Below are positions 45,056 to 53,781 of a DNA stretch of 64,000 nucleotides, in pieces. A model generated the notes under the pieces. That model saw only the letters and a program-made list of their open reading frames with translations. It was not told the origin of the DNA and did not search any database. Origin of the DNA: CAYNRA01 sp046293395 (GTDB lineage: Bacteria; Bacteroidota; Bacteroidia; Cytophagales; Spirosomataceae); NCBI GenBank assembly GCA_046293395.1, contig JBKBOU010000001.1, forward strand, positions 248,001 to 312,000, written 5' to 3'. A program made the position numbers and the translations under genes. The first letter of the stretch is position 1; the number at the start of each line of letters is the position of its first letter.

Positions 45056-45535
45056 ATGAACGGAAGTTACTCAAATTTTGAATCAGCTAAGCAGATATTT
45101 ACTGCTTATCTCGAAAATAAACAGTTGCGCAAAACACCTGAAAGATATGCTATCCTAGAAGAAATCTATGCGCGAAATGACCATTTTGACGTAGAGGATT
45201 TGTACATATCCATGAAAAACAAGAAATATCAAGTGAGTAGGGCAACTGTTTACAATACGCTTGATCTTCTTGTCGAATGTGACTTAGTCACGAAACATCA
45301 GTTCGGTAAAAATCTTGCTCAATACGAAAAATCTTATGGTAGCAAGCAGCACGATCATCTCATTTGTTTGGATTGCCACCGAGTGGAAGAATTTTGTGAT
45401 CCGCGCATCCAAAACATTCAAAATATGGTAGGTGAATTACTCGAGTCTGAGGTAATGCACCATTCTCTAATTTTTTATGGGAACTGCAAAAAAGTGGGTT
45501 GTGAACACAAACCCGCTGCAATCACAAATGCATAA
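45056..45535 (+). CDS. Fur-family metal-dependent transcriptional regulator
   Basis: A 159-residue regulator with a winged-helix DNA-binding N-terminus (about 10-85, with VSRATVYNTLDLLVECDLV) and a dimerisation domain with HDHLICLDCHRVEEFCD, which gives metal-binding histidines and cysteines. It resembles Fur/PerR/Zur proteins. The C-terminal cysteine (GNCKKVGCEH) completes a structural zinc site. Whether it senses iron, zinc or peroxide cannot be decided. It is upstream of purA with 42 bases between, but they may not be co-transcribed. Confidence 0.9.
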   Translation: MNGSYSNFESAKQIFTAYLENKQLRKTPERYAILEEIYARNDHFDVEDLYISMKNKKYQVSRATVYNTLDLLVECDLVTKHQFGKNLAQYEKSYGSKQHDHLICLDCHRVEEFCDPRIQNIQNMVGELLESEVMHHSLIFYGNCKKVGCEHKPAAITNA

Positions 45536-45577
45536 TTTTCCGTTGAACTTCTTTTTAATCATACTTATTCACACAAC

Positions 45578-46843
45578 ATGGTAGATATTTTGTTAGGGCT
45601 CCAATGGGGCGATGAAGGTAAAGGTAAAATTGTAGATGTATTAGCTCCTGATTATAAGGTAGTTGCGCGTTTTCAAGGTGGCCCAAATGCAGGACATACA
45701 TTAGAGTTTGACGGACATAAACACGTGCTTCATCAAATTCCATCGGGTATCTTTAGAAATGATTGTACCAATGTAATCGGAAATGGTGTGGTTTTAGACC
45801 CTATTATCTTCAAAAGAGAAATTGAAGGCTTACAGAAGTTTTCCATTGATTTCACCAAAAATTTGTTCATTTCGAAGAAAACGGCTATCATCATTCCTAC
45901 ACATAGATTGCTCGACGCTGCCTATGAAAAAGCAAAAGGGGATGCCAAAATTGGCTCCACTCTCAAAGGTATTGGTCCCACTTATTCCGATAAAACTGCA
46001 CGCCAAGGTCTTCGTCTAGGTGACGCACTCTCTCCACAATTCAAGGAAAAATACGAGGCTTTAAAGGCAAAACATATCTCCATCTTGGAGTTTCATCAAT
46101 TTGAGTTCGATTTAACCGAAGCGGAAAACGAGTTTTTTGCAGCGCTTGCATTTATCAAACAGTTCAATATCGTGGATAGCGAATACGTGATAAATCATTC
46201 ACTCAAAGAAGGAAAACGCATCTTAGCAGAAGGCGCACAAGGTTCTCTTTTAGACATTGATTTCGGCTCGTATCCATTTGTTACATCTTCAAGTACAACA
46301 GCTGCCGGTGTTTGTTCTGGCTTAGGTGTAGCACCCGCAAAAATTGGTGAAGTGTATGGCATTTTCAAAGCCTATTGCACACGTGTAGGCTCAGGCCCTT
46401 TCCCAACTGAATTGCTCGATGAGGAAGGAGAAAAAATGCGCAAAGAAGGTCGTGAATTTGGTAGTACTACCGGAAGACCTAGAAGATGTGGATGGCTCGA
46501 TTTACCCGCGCTGAAATACTCCATCATGCTCAACGGTGTTACTCAGTTGGTTATGATGAAAGTAGATGTTTTAACTATTTTTGATGAAATCAAGGTATGT
46601 ACGCATTACGAACTCGCGGATGGGACAAAGACAGAGGAAATGCCGTATGATCTGTGTGATGAGGAGGTAACTCCGGTCTATAAAACGTTCAAAGGATGGG
46701 GGACATCGCTTGATGGTCTTCGTGCTTATGATGAAATTCCAGTTGAATTGAAAGAATACGTTGAGTACATAGAAAGAGAGGTGCAAGTTCCTGTCACGTT
46801 TATTTCGACAGGGCCTGATAGAGAAGCTCTTATTACAAGATAA
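45578..46843 (+). CDS. purA: adenylosuccinate synthetase
   Basis: A 421-residue GTP-dependent enzyme joining IMP and aspartate in AMP synthesis. The N-terminal LGLQWGDEGKGKIVDVLA carries the catalytic aspartate and the P-loop, GPTYSDKTARQGLRLGD and CTRVGSGPFPTEL are the IMP loops, and GRPRRCGWLDLPALKYS is present. Length agrees with bacterial PurA. It stands 42 bases after the Fur-like gene and ends in a hairpin terminator. Confidence 0.97.
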   Translation: MVDILLGLQWGDEGKGKIVDVLAPDYKVVARFQGGPNAGHTLEFDGHKHVLHQIPSGIFRNDCTNVIGNGVVLDPIIFKREIEGLQKFSIDFTKNLFISKKTAIIIPTHRLLDAAYEKAKGDAKIGSTLKGIGPTYSDKTARQGLRLGDALSPQFKEKYEALKAKHISILEFHQFEFDLTEAENEFFAALAFIKQFNIVDSEYVINHSLKEGKRILAEGAQGSLLDIDFGSYPFVTSSSTTAAGVCSGLGVAPAKIGEVYGIFKAYCTRVGSGPFPTELLDEEGEKMRKEGREFGSTTGRPRRCGWLDLPALKYSIMLNGVTQLVMMKVDVLTIFDEIKVCTHYELADGTKTEEMPYDLCDEEVTPVYKTFKGWGTSLDGLRAYDEIPVELKEYVEYIEREVQVPVTFISTGPDREALITR

Positions 46844-46845
46844 TT

Positions 46846-46876
46846 AAAAAATGCCTCTTCATTGAGGCATTTTTTT
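46846..46876. terminator. hairpin terminator after purA
   Basis: AAAAATGCCTC and GAGGCATTTTT pair around TTCATT, starting three bases after the purA stop, followed by a T-run. Confidence 0.88.
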
Positions 46877-46901
46877 CATCCATTTTTCAAATTAAGCGTG
46901 T

Positions 46902-47432
46902 ATGAATAGGGAATTAGCTGCTTATCTCTTTTTTGACGTCCCACTGTACAAAAACCCAGTTTCTGATGGTACCGTTTCTGCAAATATTCCTAGAATGCAG
47001 GAATCGAGCAGTAGTTCAAACGAGCATGACCCAAAAGAGGTGTTTAAAGATAAAATGCAACCGCTTATTGTCCCGAAAACGAGTAAGAAACACGCTTGGT
47101 TTTTGGGAGAAAAACCTGTTGGGGAAAAGAAGGAATTGCTTGTTAAGTTGCTTGCTGCTGTACATTTAAAGGGTAGTGACGCAGAATTTTTCTTCGAAAA
47201 ACAACCTGTCTTTCCATTTATAGAAGCAAATACGCACGTAGAGACTGTTTTCGTGTTTGGGCAGGAAGCCGCTTTCGGTGAATTAATACAACCGCTGAAC
47301 CAACCTCAAATGGTTCGTAATACAGCGCTTGTTCTGACAAACTCCTTGCCTCAATTAGTCGCAAATACCACATCTGAAAAACGTAATTTGTGGGCAATTC
47401 TTAAAAAATTGTACTTGGAGGCGGCGGAATAG
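46902..47432 (+). CDS. hypothetical protein, possibly DNA polymerase III psi-like
   Basis: A 176-residue soluble protein. The first half is variable and serine-rich (about residues 30-45); the second half has alternating strands and helices. The end, ALVLTNSLPQLVANTTSEKRNLWAILKKLYL, resembles the C-terminal pattern of HolD/psi proteins, in which a conserved hydrophobic strand is followed by a K-R-x-L-W helix; this resemblance is weak and by eye. It converges with the HsdR_N-like gene, with a 32-base 3' overlap; that neighbour family is found next to holA in many Bacteroidota, so a replication link is possible. The call of function is tentative. Confidence 0.45.
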   Translation: MNRELAAYLFFDVPLYKNPVSDGTVSANIPRMQESSSSSNEHDPKEVFKDKMQPLIVPKTSKKHAWFLGEKPVGEKKELLVKLLAAVHLKGSDAEFFFEKQPVFPFIEANTHVETVFVFGQEAAFGELIQPLNQPQMVRNTALVLTNSLPQLVANTTSEKRNLWAILKKLYLEAAE

Positions 47433-47871
47433 CGTTTAATTGCCTAAATCCTCCTTCCATATCGTCTTCAAAACAGAGCGTTTTATGTCCGTTGGTCAAG
47501 CAAATGAAAGGAGCTTTTAAAACTTTATTGTACGTCGCAGCTTGCTGTAAAACTTGTTCATTGAGTGGTATTTCAGTAGATTTGCACTCAACCAACAAGA
47601 AAGGTTGTCCTTGTTTATCATACACTAGAATATCAGAACGTTTGGCAAGCGAATGGTAGGTTAGTCCGCCTTCGAGCCGAATGAGCCCTTTGGGATATTG
47701 AAAATGATGTATCAGGAGATGAACAAAATGCTGACGAACCCATTCTTCTGGTGTAAGTACATACAACCCCTTTCGAAGAATGTCAAAAATTTTATATTGC
47801 CCTTCAATACATTCAATTTTTGCATTGATAGGTGGAAGACCCAAGGTCGGGAAGGGGATTTTTGGATTCAT
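47401..47871 (-). CDS. HsdR N-terminal-domain (PD-(D/E)xK nuclease-like) protein
   Basis: A 156-residue protein starting at the ATG at 47,871 (MNPKIPFPTLG); a longer reading needs a TTG. It is a stand-alone PF13588-type fold: the core LAKRSDILVYDKQGQPFLLVECKS gives the acidic D of strand 1 and the E-C-K of a PD-(D/E)xK site. The family is annotated as type I restriction enzyme HsdR N-terminal-like but is a conserved chromosomal gene in Bacteroidota, often beside DNA polymerase III delta, so it is probably a housekeeping nuclease. It overlaps the convergent neighbour and is divergent from the AMP nucleosidase gene 30 bases away. Confidence 0.82.
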   Translation of the reverse strand: MNPKIPFPTLGLPPINAKIECIEGQYKIFDILRKGLYVLTPEEWVRQHFVHLLIHHFQYPKGLIRLEGGLTYHSLAKRSDILVYDKQGQPFLLVECKSTEIPLNEQVLQQAATYNKVLKAPFICLTNGHKTLCFEDDMEGGFRQLNAIPPPPSTIF

Positions 47872-47901
47872 AAATAGGTAAAAAACAAAAGTAAATACAG
47901 A

Positions 47902-48678
47902 ATGCAAACAAAAGAAGAAATTGTAAAAAATTGGCTCCCAAGATATACCGGAACTCCATTAGAAGAATTTAGACCTTATATATTGCTTACAAATTTCAAA
48001 AATTATGTGCACATGTTTGCAGATAAATTTGGCGTTGAAGTTCGTGGGCAAGATAATCCAATGCAAACGGCATCTGCGGGTGATATTACCATCATTAATT
48101 TTGGAATGGGAAGTCCTATGGCAGCTACGGTCATGGATTTGCTAACTGCGGTTTCACCAAAAGCTGTCCTGTTCCTCGGTAAATGTGGTGGTCTAAAGAA
48201 AATTACAGCCCTCGGCGACTTCATTCTTCCCATAGCGGCTATTCGTGGAGATGGTACCAGTGACGATTACGCCAAGCCTGAAATTCCGGCATTGCCGTCT
48301 TTTCGTTTGCAACGTTCTGTTTCTGAGATGATTATCAAACGAAATTTGGATTATCTAACAGGAACCGTTTATACCACAAACCGACGTGTCTGGGAACATG
48401 ACGAGGCGTTTAAGGAATATCTTCGTGAATTGCGTGCCATGGCAGTTGATATGGAAACAGCGACCATCTTTATCGTTGGTTTCGTCAATGCTATCCCTCA
48501 TGGTGCATTGCTGTTGGTATCTGATAATCCGATGATTCCGGAAGGCGTGAAAACGGAGGAAAGTGATAAAAAAGTGACGACTTCTTTCGTGAATAACCAC
48601 CTTGAAATTGGAATTGATTCTCTCAATGAATTGGCGCAATCTGGGCAGTCTGTTAAGCACCTTCGTTTTGAGAATTAA
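47902..48678 (+). CDS. amn: AMP nucleosidase
   Basis: A 258-residue nucleoside-phosphorylase-fold enzyme that splits AMP into adenine and ribose 5-phosphate. VLFLGKCGGLKK, ALPSFRLQRSVSEMIIKRN and AVDMETATIFIVGFVNAIPHGALLLVSDNPMIPEGVKTE match the short form found in Bacteroidota (this last piece begins near residue 182). The N-terminal regulatory domain of the E. coli enzyme is absent, as in this branch. The gene stands alone, divergent from the nuclease-like gene and followed by a large palindrome. Confidence 0.88.
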   Translation: MQTKEEIVKNWLPRYTGTPLEEFRPYILLTNFKNYVHMFADKFGVEVRGQDNPMQTASAGDITIINFGMGSPMAATVMDLLTAVSPKAVLFLGKCGGLKKITALGDFILPIAAIRGDGTSDDYAKPEIPALPSFRLQRSVSEMIIKRNLDYLTGTVYTTNRRVWEHDEAFKEYLRELRAMAVDMETATIFIVGFVNAIPHGALLLVSDNPMIPEGVKTEESDKKVTTSFVNNHLEIGIDSLNELAQSGQSVKHLRFEN

Positions 48679-48704
48679 CGCACCATCCGTTTTGATTTGC
48701 ATTT

Positions 48705-48796
48705 TTGGTGTATTTGCTAGTACTTTTTTTATGTTTCAAGCCCAAAGTTGAAACATTCTTGTTTTGAAACAAGTAACATACTAGAAAATACACCAA
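48705..48796. repeat. 92-base compound palindrome between amn and the polyprenyl synthetase gene
   Basis: Outer arms TTGGTGTATTTGCTAGTA (48,705-48,722) and its counterpart at 48,779-48,796 match at 17 of 18 positions. Inside lie two further hairpins: GTTTCAA with TTGAAAC (48,733-48,754) and CTTGTTT with AAACAAG (48,758-48,773). The structure resembles a small MITE or a structured RNA more than a terminator, but could be the control region of the polyprenyl synthetase gene, which starts 43 bases after it. No other copy is visible in this window. Confidence 0.7.
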
Positions 48797-48838
48797 CTTT
48801 GGTTTAGGAATAGTTTAGACCTTACACGCCGATTTTTA

Positions 48839-49813
48839 ATGGCTTTACAAATAAAAGATATTCAAGCTCCTATTGAGCACGAAATGAAAGAGTTTGAGCA
48901 ACGATTTCGCCAGTCTATGAAGACTAGCGTTATGTTGTTGGATCAAATTATGAAATACATCATCCATAGAAAAGGAAAGCAAGTACGACCTATGTTCGTT
49001 TTCTTGACAGCCGGTTCCTTGGGCTCTATTTCTGAAGCCACACACCGAGGGGCAGCCCTCATTGAACTTCTGCATACAGCAACACTTGTGCATGATGACG
49101 TCGTAGATGATTCGAATTATAGACGAAGTTTCTTCTCTATTAATGCACTCTGGAAAAATAAAATCGCGGTTCTTGTAGGTGATTATTTGCTCTCAAGAGG
49201 TTTGTTGCTAAGTGTTGATAACCAGGATTTTGCACTCTTGAAAATAGTTTCACAAGCTGTTAAAGAAATGAGTGAAGGGGAACTTCTTCAAATCGAAAAA
49301 GCGAGAAAATTAGACATAACCGAAGATATTTACTTCGAAGTCATTCGTCAAAAAACAGCTTCCCTCATTGCTTCGTGCTGCGCTGTGGGTGCAGCTTCTG
49401 TAGGTGCAAGTGATGAATTGGTGGAAAAAGCAAAACTCCTCGGCGAAAAAATCGGAATGGCTTTTCAAATCAAAGATGACCTTTTTGATTATGGCGATGC
49501 TGAAATTGGGAAGCCAACAGGCATTGACATCAAAGAAAAAAAAATGACTTTGCCATTGATTTTTGCACTAAACCAAGCTTCATGGTCTGAAAAACGACGC
49601 GTGATTAATCTCGTCAAAAACGAATCCAATAAGCCCGCAAAAGTACAAGAGGTGATTGATTTCGTGAAGCGCTCCGGAGGTATTCAATACACACAGCAGG
49701 TAATGCACCGCTTTGTGGACGAAGCCAACGCAATTTTATCGACATTCCCGGACACCATTTACCGAAAATCGCTCTCCAACTTGATTCAATTCACAATCGA
49801 ACGTACAAAATAA
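48839..49813 (+). CDS. polyprenyl diphosphate synthase (octaprenyl type)
   Basis: A 324-residue trans-prenyltransferase. The first aspartate-rich motif is HDDVVDDSN (about residues 84-92) and the second is KDDLFDYGD (about 215-223); KGKQVRPMFVF carries the diphosphate-binding residues. The enzyme makes a long-chain polyprenyl diphosphate, most likely for menaquinone side chains. It follows the palindrome at 48,705-48,796 and ends in a hairpin terminator; no quinone genes are adjacent. Confidence 0.92.
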   Translation: MALQIKDIQAPIEHEMKEFEQRFRQSMKTSVMLLDQIMKYIIHRKGKQVRPMFVFLTAGSLGSISEATHRGAALIELLHTATLVHDDVVDDSNYRRSFFSINALWKNKIAVLVGDYLLSRGLLLSVDNQDFALLKIVSQAVKEMSEGELLQIEKARKLDITEDIYFEVIRQKTASLIASCCAVGAASVGASDELVEKAKLLGEKIGMAFQIKDDLFDYGDAEIGKPTGIDIKEKKMTLPLIFALNQASWSEKRRVINLVKNESNKPAKVQEVIDFVKRSGGIQYTQQVMHRFVDEANAILSTFPDTIYRKSLSNLIQFTIERTK

Positions 49814-49815
49814 GC

Positions 49816-49846
49816 AAAGCCCTCAAAAATCATTTTGAGGGCTTTT
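49816..49846. terminator. bidirectional hairpin terminator
   Basis: AAAGCCCTCAAAA and TTTTGAGGGCTTT pair with a short loop just after the polyprenyl synthetase stop; it also serves the convergent RNA-binding protein gene. Confidence 0.87.
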
Positions 49847-49866
49847 ATTTCGTTCAAAGAGGGCTG

Positions 49867-50253
49867 TTAGTATTTTGTTCCTCTTCCTACTCCTTTTTTG
49901 GTTTTGCGCTTTGGTTTCTCAACAAGGTCAATACCTCCTTTGCCAAATTTCCCCATAAAGCCCTTTGCGCCCTTGGGTGCTGTATTGCCAAATGGCCCAG
50001 GCTTGGTTACTTTGGGTTTAGCGGAAACCTCTACCTGAAGTTTTCTATCCCCAATCTCCGCTCCATTTAATGCAAGAATAGCTGCAAGAGCTTCCATTTC
50101 ATTGGGCATTTTGACAAACCCAAAACCTTTGTTTTGTCGTGTTGCTTTATCAATGACAATTTTGGCTTCTGCTACATCTCCATAAGGTGTAAATAAAGCG
50201 ATTAAGTCTTTTTCCTTGTATTTAAAAGGAATGCTACGAACAAATATATCCAT
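49867..50253 (-). CDS. RRM-domain RNA-binding protein with basic tail
   Basis: A 128-residue protein. A single RRM fills residues 1-78: RNP2 IFVRSIPF (3-10) and RNP1 KGFGFVKM (about 43-50) have the aromatic residues for base stacking. The tail from about 80 on is rich in lysine, glycine and proline and ends in GVGRGTKY. Such single-RRM proteins are common in Bacteroidota (and cyanobacteria) and may act as RNA chaperones. It follows the RNA methyltransferase gene by nine bases on the same strand. Confidence 0.9.
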   Translation of the reverse strand: MDIFVRSIPFKYKEKDLIALFTPYGDVAEAKIVIDKATRQNKGFGFVKMPNEMEALAAILALNGAEIGDRKLQVEVSAKPKVTKPGPFGNTAPKGAKGFMGKFGKGGIDLVEKPKRKTKKGVGRGTKY

Positions 50254-50262
50254 TTTTTTAAA

Positions 50263-51420
50263 TTAATTTTCTGTGAGTAAAGGAGCTCTTTTGGAGCCCT
50301 TGTATAATTCATATCCCTGTAACTTACACGGAAGTGCGCCATTGTATAGCGCGATTTTTTTGGAAGGCTTCAACCCAAAATACTTGATGGCTTCCATATT
50401 TGAAGAAATAATCCAAGCATCGTGGTTTTGGTAATATTGCTTCAAATGAGACCCAATCTGTTTGTAAAAATCAACGATTTGCTCTTGGCGCATTCGTTCC
50501 CCATACGGCGGGTTGAAAAGGAGAAATCCAGTTTCTGCTTTCGGTCTTGACTCGAAAAAATCTTCTTTTTTGACCATTATGTAATCTTCTACCCCCGCAC
50601 GCGTACCATTTTGAATGGTGATATCGATGCTTCGGGTATCAATATCTCGCGCAAATATCTGACCATCCCACGCAATGATTTGGTCATTGGCTTCTTTTTT
50701 GACTTTTTCCCACATGGAAGTATCAAAATTTTGCCAATGTTGAAAGGCGAACGACCGAAGATGCCCAGGCGGGATACGACAAGCCATCAAAGCGGCTTCT
50801 ACTGAAAACGTGCCAGAGCCACACATGGGGTCATACAAAGTGGATTTTTGATCCCAGCCACTAAGGAGCAAAATGCCGGCTGCTAAGACTTCGTTCAGCG
50901 GCGCATCGTTGCGTTGCAGGCGGTAGCCACGTCTATCAAGCGTTTGACCAGTGCTGTCCAATGACAACGTGACCATGTTTTGGTGAATGTGAATATTGAA
51001 ATAAATATCGGGAGAAATCGTGTCAACAGATGGTCTTTTACCTATTTTATTTCTGAAATAATCAACAATAGCATCTTTCGTTTTGAGCGCGATGTACTTC
51101 GAATGTTTGAAAAAATCGCCGCTGACTGTAGCCTCAATAGAGAATGTTTGTTGCGGAGAAAGATAGTCAAACCAACGTAGTCGATACAAATAATGGTAGA
51201 GTTCGTCTTCGTGGTCAGCAGTAAAAACTGCGATTGGTTGAAGAACTTTGAGTGCAGTTCTTGCCCGTAAATTAATGGCATAGATGTCTTCTAACGTTCC
51301 TTGGCACTTAACGGCACGGTTCAACACGGCAATTTCTTGTAAACCCAGTGTGTTCAGTTCATCGGCGAGGACATTCTCTAAGCCAAAAAGCGTTTTTACT
51401 ATAATATCAGATTGCTTCAT
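50263..51420 (-). CDS. THUMP-domain SAM-dependent RNA methyltransferase (RlmL/YpsC-like)
   Basis: A 385-residue class I methyltransferase of the UPF0020 group. It has an N-terminal THUMP domain (about 1-160), then a Rossmann domain with YDPMCGSGTFSVEAALMA (motif I, about residues 196-213) and the catalytic FNPPYGERM (motif IV, about 298-306), typical of N2-guanine methylation of 23S rRNA or tRNA. The single methyltransferase domain makes it RlmL-N/YpsC-like. It starts at the ATG at 51,420, and the RRM gene follows by nine bases. Confidence 0.9.
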   Translation of the reverse strand: MKQSDIIVKTLFGLENVLADELNTLGLQEIAVLNRAVKCQGTLEDIYAINLRARTALKVLQPIAVFTADHEDELYHYLYRLRWFDYLSPQQTFSIEATVSGDFFKHSKYIALKTKDAIVDYFRNKIGKRPSVDTISPDIYFNIHIHQNMVTLSLDSTGQTLDRRGYRLQRNDAPLNEVLAAGILLLSGWDQKSTLYDPMCGSGTFSVEAALMACRIPPGHLRSFAFQHWQNFDTSMWEKVKKEANDQIIAWDGQIFARDIDTRSIDITIQNGTRAGVEDYIMVKKEDFFESRPKAETGFLLFNPPYGERMRQEQIVDFYKQIGSHLKQYYQNHDAWIISSNMEAIKYFGLKPSKKIALYNGALPCKLQGYELYKGSKRAPLLTEN

Positions 51421-51549
51421 ATAACAAAGGTAGTGGAAATCTACTCAGAAATGAAAAAGCAAGCCGTGATTGAATCGGTTCGTGGTTTTTTGAAAAGTTT
51501 TGACAATTTTGGCCTAAATTTGTTTTCCATTACGAACTCTTTTTTATCC

Positions 51550-52857
51550 ATGCGATTCATTAGTACATTAAATCAGAGCCCAGAAGTAGGTCTCGAAGAA
51601 GCAATATTTAGAGGATTACCCCCAGATAATGGGCTCTACATGCCAACTGAAATCCCGGTTTTACCTCCTTCTTTTTGGGAAACCATCGAACAAAAATCGT
51701 TGGTTGACATTGCCTTCGAAATCGCTTTTGCGCTAGTAAAAGAAGATATAGAAGCAGACACGCTTCGGGAAATTGTCAAAAATGCGATAGATTTTGAAGC
51801 ACCTGTAATAGATTTAGACGACTCCCAAGGTGTTTTGGAGCTCTTTCACGGCCCATCCATGGCGTTCAAGGATTTTGGCGCGCGGTTCATGGCAGGTTTG
51901 ATGTCGTATTTTTTAGCCAAAAATGACCAACAAATTGAAATTCTTGTAGCAACATCTGGAGATACGGGAGGTGCCGTCGCACAAGGATTCTTCCGAACGC
52001 CGCACGTCCGCGTGACCATCTTGTACCCAAAAGGAAAAGTAAGCGATATTCAAGAAATGCAACTAACCACCCTTGGCGAAAATATTCGTGCTTTGGAGGT
52101 TGACGGAACTTTTGATGATTGCCAAGCCTTGGTAAAGCAAGCCTTTTTGGACCAATCACTTCGAAATAAATTGCAATTGGCATCGGCTAATTCCATCAAT
52201 ATTGCCCGGCTTATTCCGCAAGCTTTTTACTTTGCAGCAGCTTATGCACAAGCAAAGAAAAAAGGTTTGCCCCTTGTTTTTTCTGTTCCGTCAGGGAACT
52301 TTGGTAATTTAAGTGCTGGTGTTTTAGCCTATAAAATGGGTATGCCGGTTCTTCAGTTTTTAGCAGCCACGAATGCCAATAAGGTAATTCCAGACTATTT
52401 AAAAACAGGTGATTATCAGCCTATTAGTCCATCAATTGCAACAATTTCAAATGCGATGGATGTCGGAAATCCAAGTAACTTTCCTCGTTTAAAGGCGTTA
52501 TTTGGCTCAAATTATGCCGAACTTAGGTCTATGGTGACAGGTTTTTCTTATTCAGATGCCGAAACAAAAGTAGGCATTCGGGCTGTGTATGAAAAATTCA
52601 TGTATTTGATGTGCCCGCATACAGCCATTGGTTATCTTGCCTTGGAAGATTACAGAAAAACGCAGGCAACTCCGTTTTATGGAATTATTCTCTCAACCGC
52701 GCATTATGCCAAATTTTTGCCCGAAATGGAGCCGGTTCTCGGTACGAAGTTGCCGATTCCGGAGCGACTCGAAAATCTATTGGTAAAACAAAAAGTAGCC
52801 ACACCCATGCCGGTTGACTTTGCTGCGTTCAAGCAGTATTTATTGGAGTCTGAGTAA
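51550..52857 (+). CDS. thrC: threonine synthase
   Basis: A 435-residue PLP enzyme converting O-phosphohomoserine to threonine. The start ATG at 51,550 (MRFISTLNQSPEVG) is chosen because the family begins this way; earlier in-frame ATG (51,451) and TTG exist but reach into the divergent methyltransferase promoter. The PLP lysine is K107 in HGPSMAFKDFGARF, and ATSGDTGGAVAQGF is the phosphate loop. It is divergent from the RNA methyltransferase gene and followed 11 bases later by the exporter gene. Confidence 0.96.
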   Translation: MRFISTLNQSPEVGLEEAIFRGLPPDNGLYMPTEIPVLPPSFWETIEQKSLVDIAFEIAFALVKEDIEADTLREIVKNAIDFEAPVIDLDDSQGVLELFHGPSMAFKDFGARFMAGLMSYFLAKNDQQIEILVATSGDTGGAVAQGFFRTPHVRVTILYPKGKVSDIQEMQLTTLGENIRALEVDGTFDDCQALVKQAFLDQSLRNKLQLASANSINIARLIPQAFYFAAAYAQAKKKGLPLVFSVPSGNFGNLSAGVLAYKMGMPVLQFLAATNANKVIPDYLKTGDYQPISPSIATISNAMDVGNPSNFPRLKALFGSNYAELRSMVTGFSYSDAETKVGIRAVYEKFMYLMCPHTAIGYLALEDYRKTQATPFYGIILSTAHYAKFLPEMEPVLGTKLPIPERLENLLVKQKVATPMPVDFAAFKQYLLESE

Positions 52858-52868
52858 ACCTCTTTTCT

Positions 52869-53774
52869 ATGAAATTATCTTATCAAACAAAGTTGTTTAC
52901 AGCATTAGGGCTTGTTTATGTCGTTTGGGGTTCTACGTACCTTGGTGTCAAGTTGGCATTGCACGTTTTTCCACCTTTGCTACTCACCGCCGTTCGTTTC
53001 TTGATTGGCGGCGGCTTGTTGTTTGCCTTTACAGTCTGGCGCGGCGCGGGATTGCCCACGAAAGAGCAGTTGATTGGTGCTTCTAAATTAGGGGTCTTTT
53101 TGAGTGGTGTAGGGACCGGAGCAGTCGCATTTGCTATCGGATATGTACCTTCTGGTATCGTTGCTCTTCTTGTTGCAACGTTGCCCTTATGGACTTTTTT
53201 GCTAGATTTTTTCTTTTTTAGTCGCTCAAAACCTTCTTTGTTATCAGGAATTGGTCTATTATTAGGTATTGTTGGAATGGTCTTTTTGCTCAATCCATTT
53301 GAACATTCCGTAGAACATGCCATTCCATTTTGGCCTACATTGGTGGTGTTCGTAGGTAGTATTTCTTGGTCTTATGGTTCATTAATAAGTTACAATACCC
53401 CACAACCAGCTGCCGTTCAATCAACGGCAGTACAAATGTTTGCAGGCGGTGTTTTTGCTCTATTTTTGAGTATTATTCTTGAAAATGACCATCTGGGTGT
53501 TTTGCAACGTGTGGATAGACAAGCATTCTGGGCGCTTGCTTATCTCATTTTTATCGGTTCTTATGTTGGATATACCGCGTATGTTTGGTTGATGAACAAC
53601 GCACCACCGCTTCTTACTTCTACTTATGCGTATATTAATCCGGTTGTAGCCTTGTTTTTAGGTTGGTTTTTTGTAGATGAATTGCTTGATTTTCAGACAG
53701 TTGTGGCTTCGGCTATCATTGTTTCTGGAGTAGTTTTAATGACATTAGGCCGTAAAAAAGGCCGAACTGAATAA
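52869..53774 (+). CDS. EamA-family (DMT) transporter
   Basis: A 301-residue membrane protein with ten hydrophobic segments arranged as two EamA repeats, beginning VYVVWGSTYLGVKLALH, the signature start of the drug/metabolite transporter superfamily. The second repeat ends with NPVVALFLGWFFVDELL. It is close behind thrC (11 bases) and 7 bases before panC. An amino-acid exporter role would suit the neighbourhood but is only inferred. Confidence 0.9.
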   Translation: MKLSYQTKLFTALGLVYVVWGSTYLGVKLALHVFPPLLLTAVRFLIGGGLLFAFTVWRGAGLPTKEQLIGASKLGVFLSGVGTGAVAFAIGYVPSGIVALLVATLPLWTFLLDFFFFSRSKPSLLSGIGLLLGIVGMVFLLNPFEHSVEHAIPFWPTLVVFVGSISWSYGSLISYNTPQPAAVQSTAVQMFAGGVFALFLSIILENDHLGVLQRVDRQAFWALAYLIFIGSYVGYTAYVWLMNNAPPLLTSTYAYINPVVALFLGWFFVDELLDFQTVVASAIIVSGVVLMTLGRKKGRTE

Positions 53775-53781
53775 TGTATTT

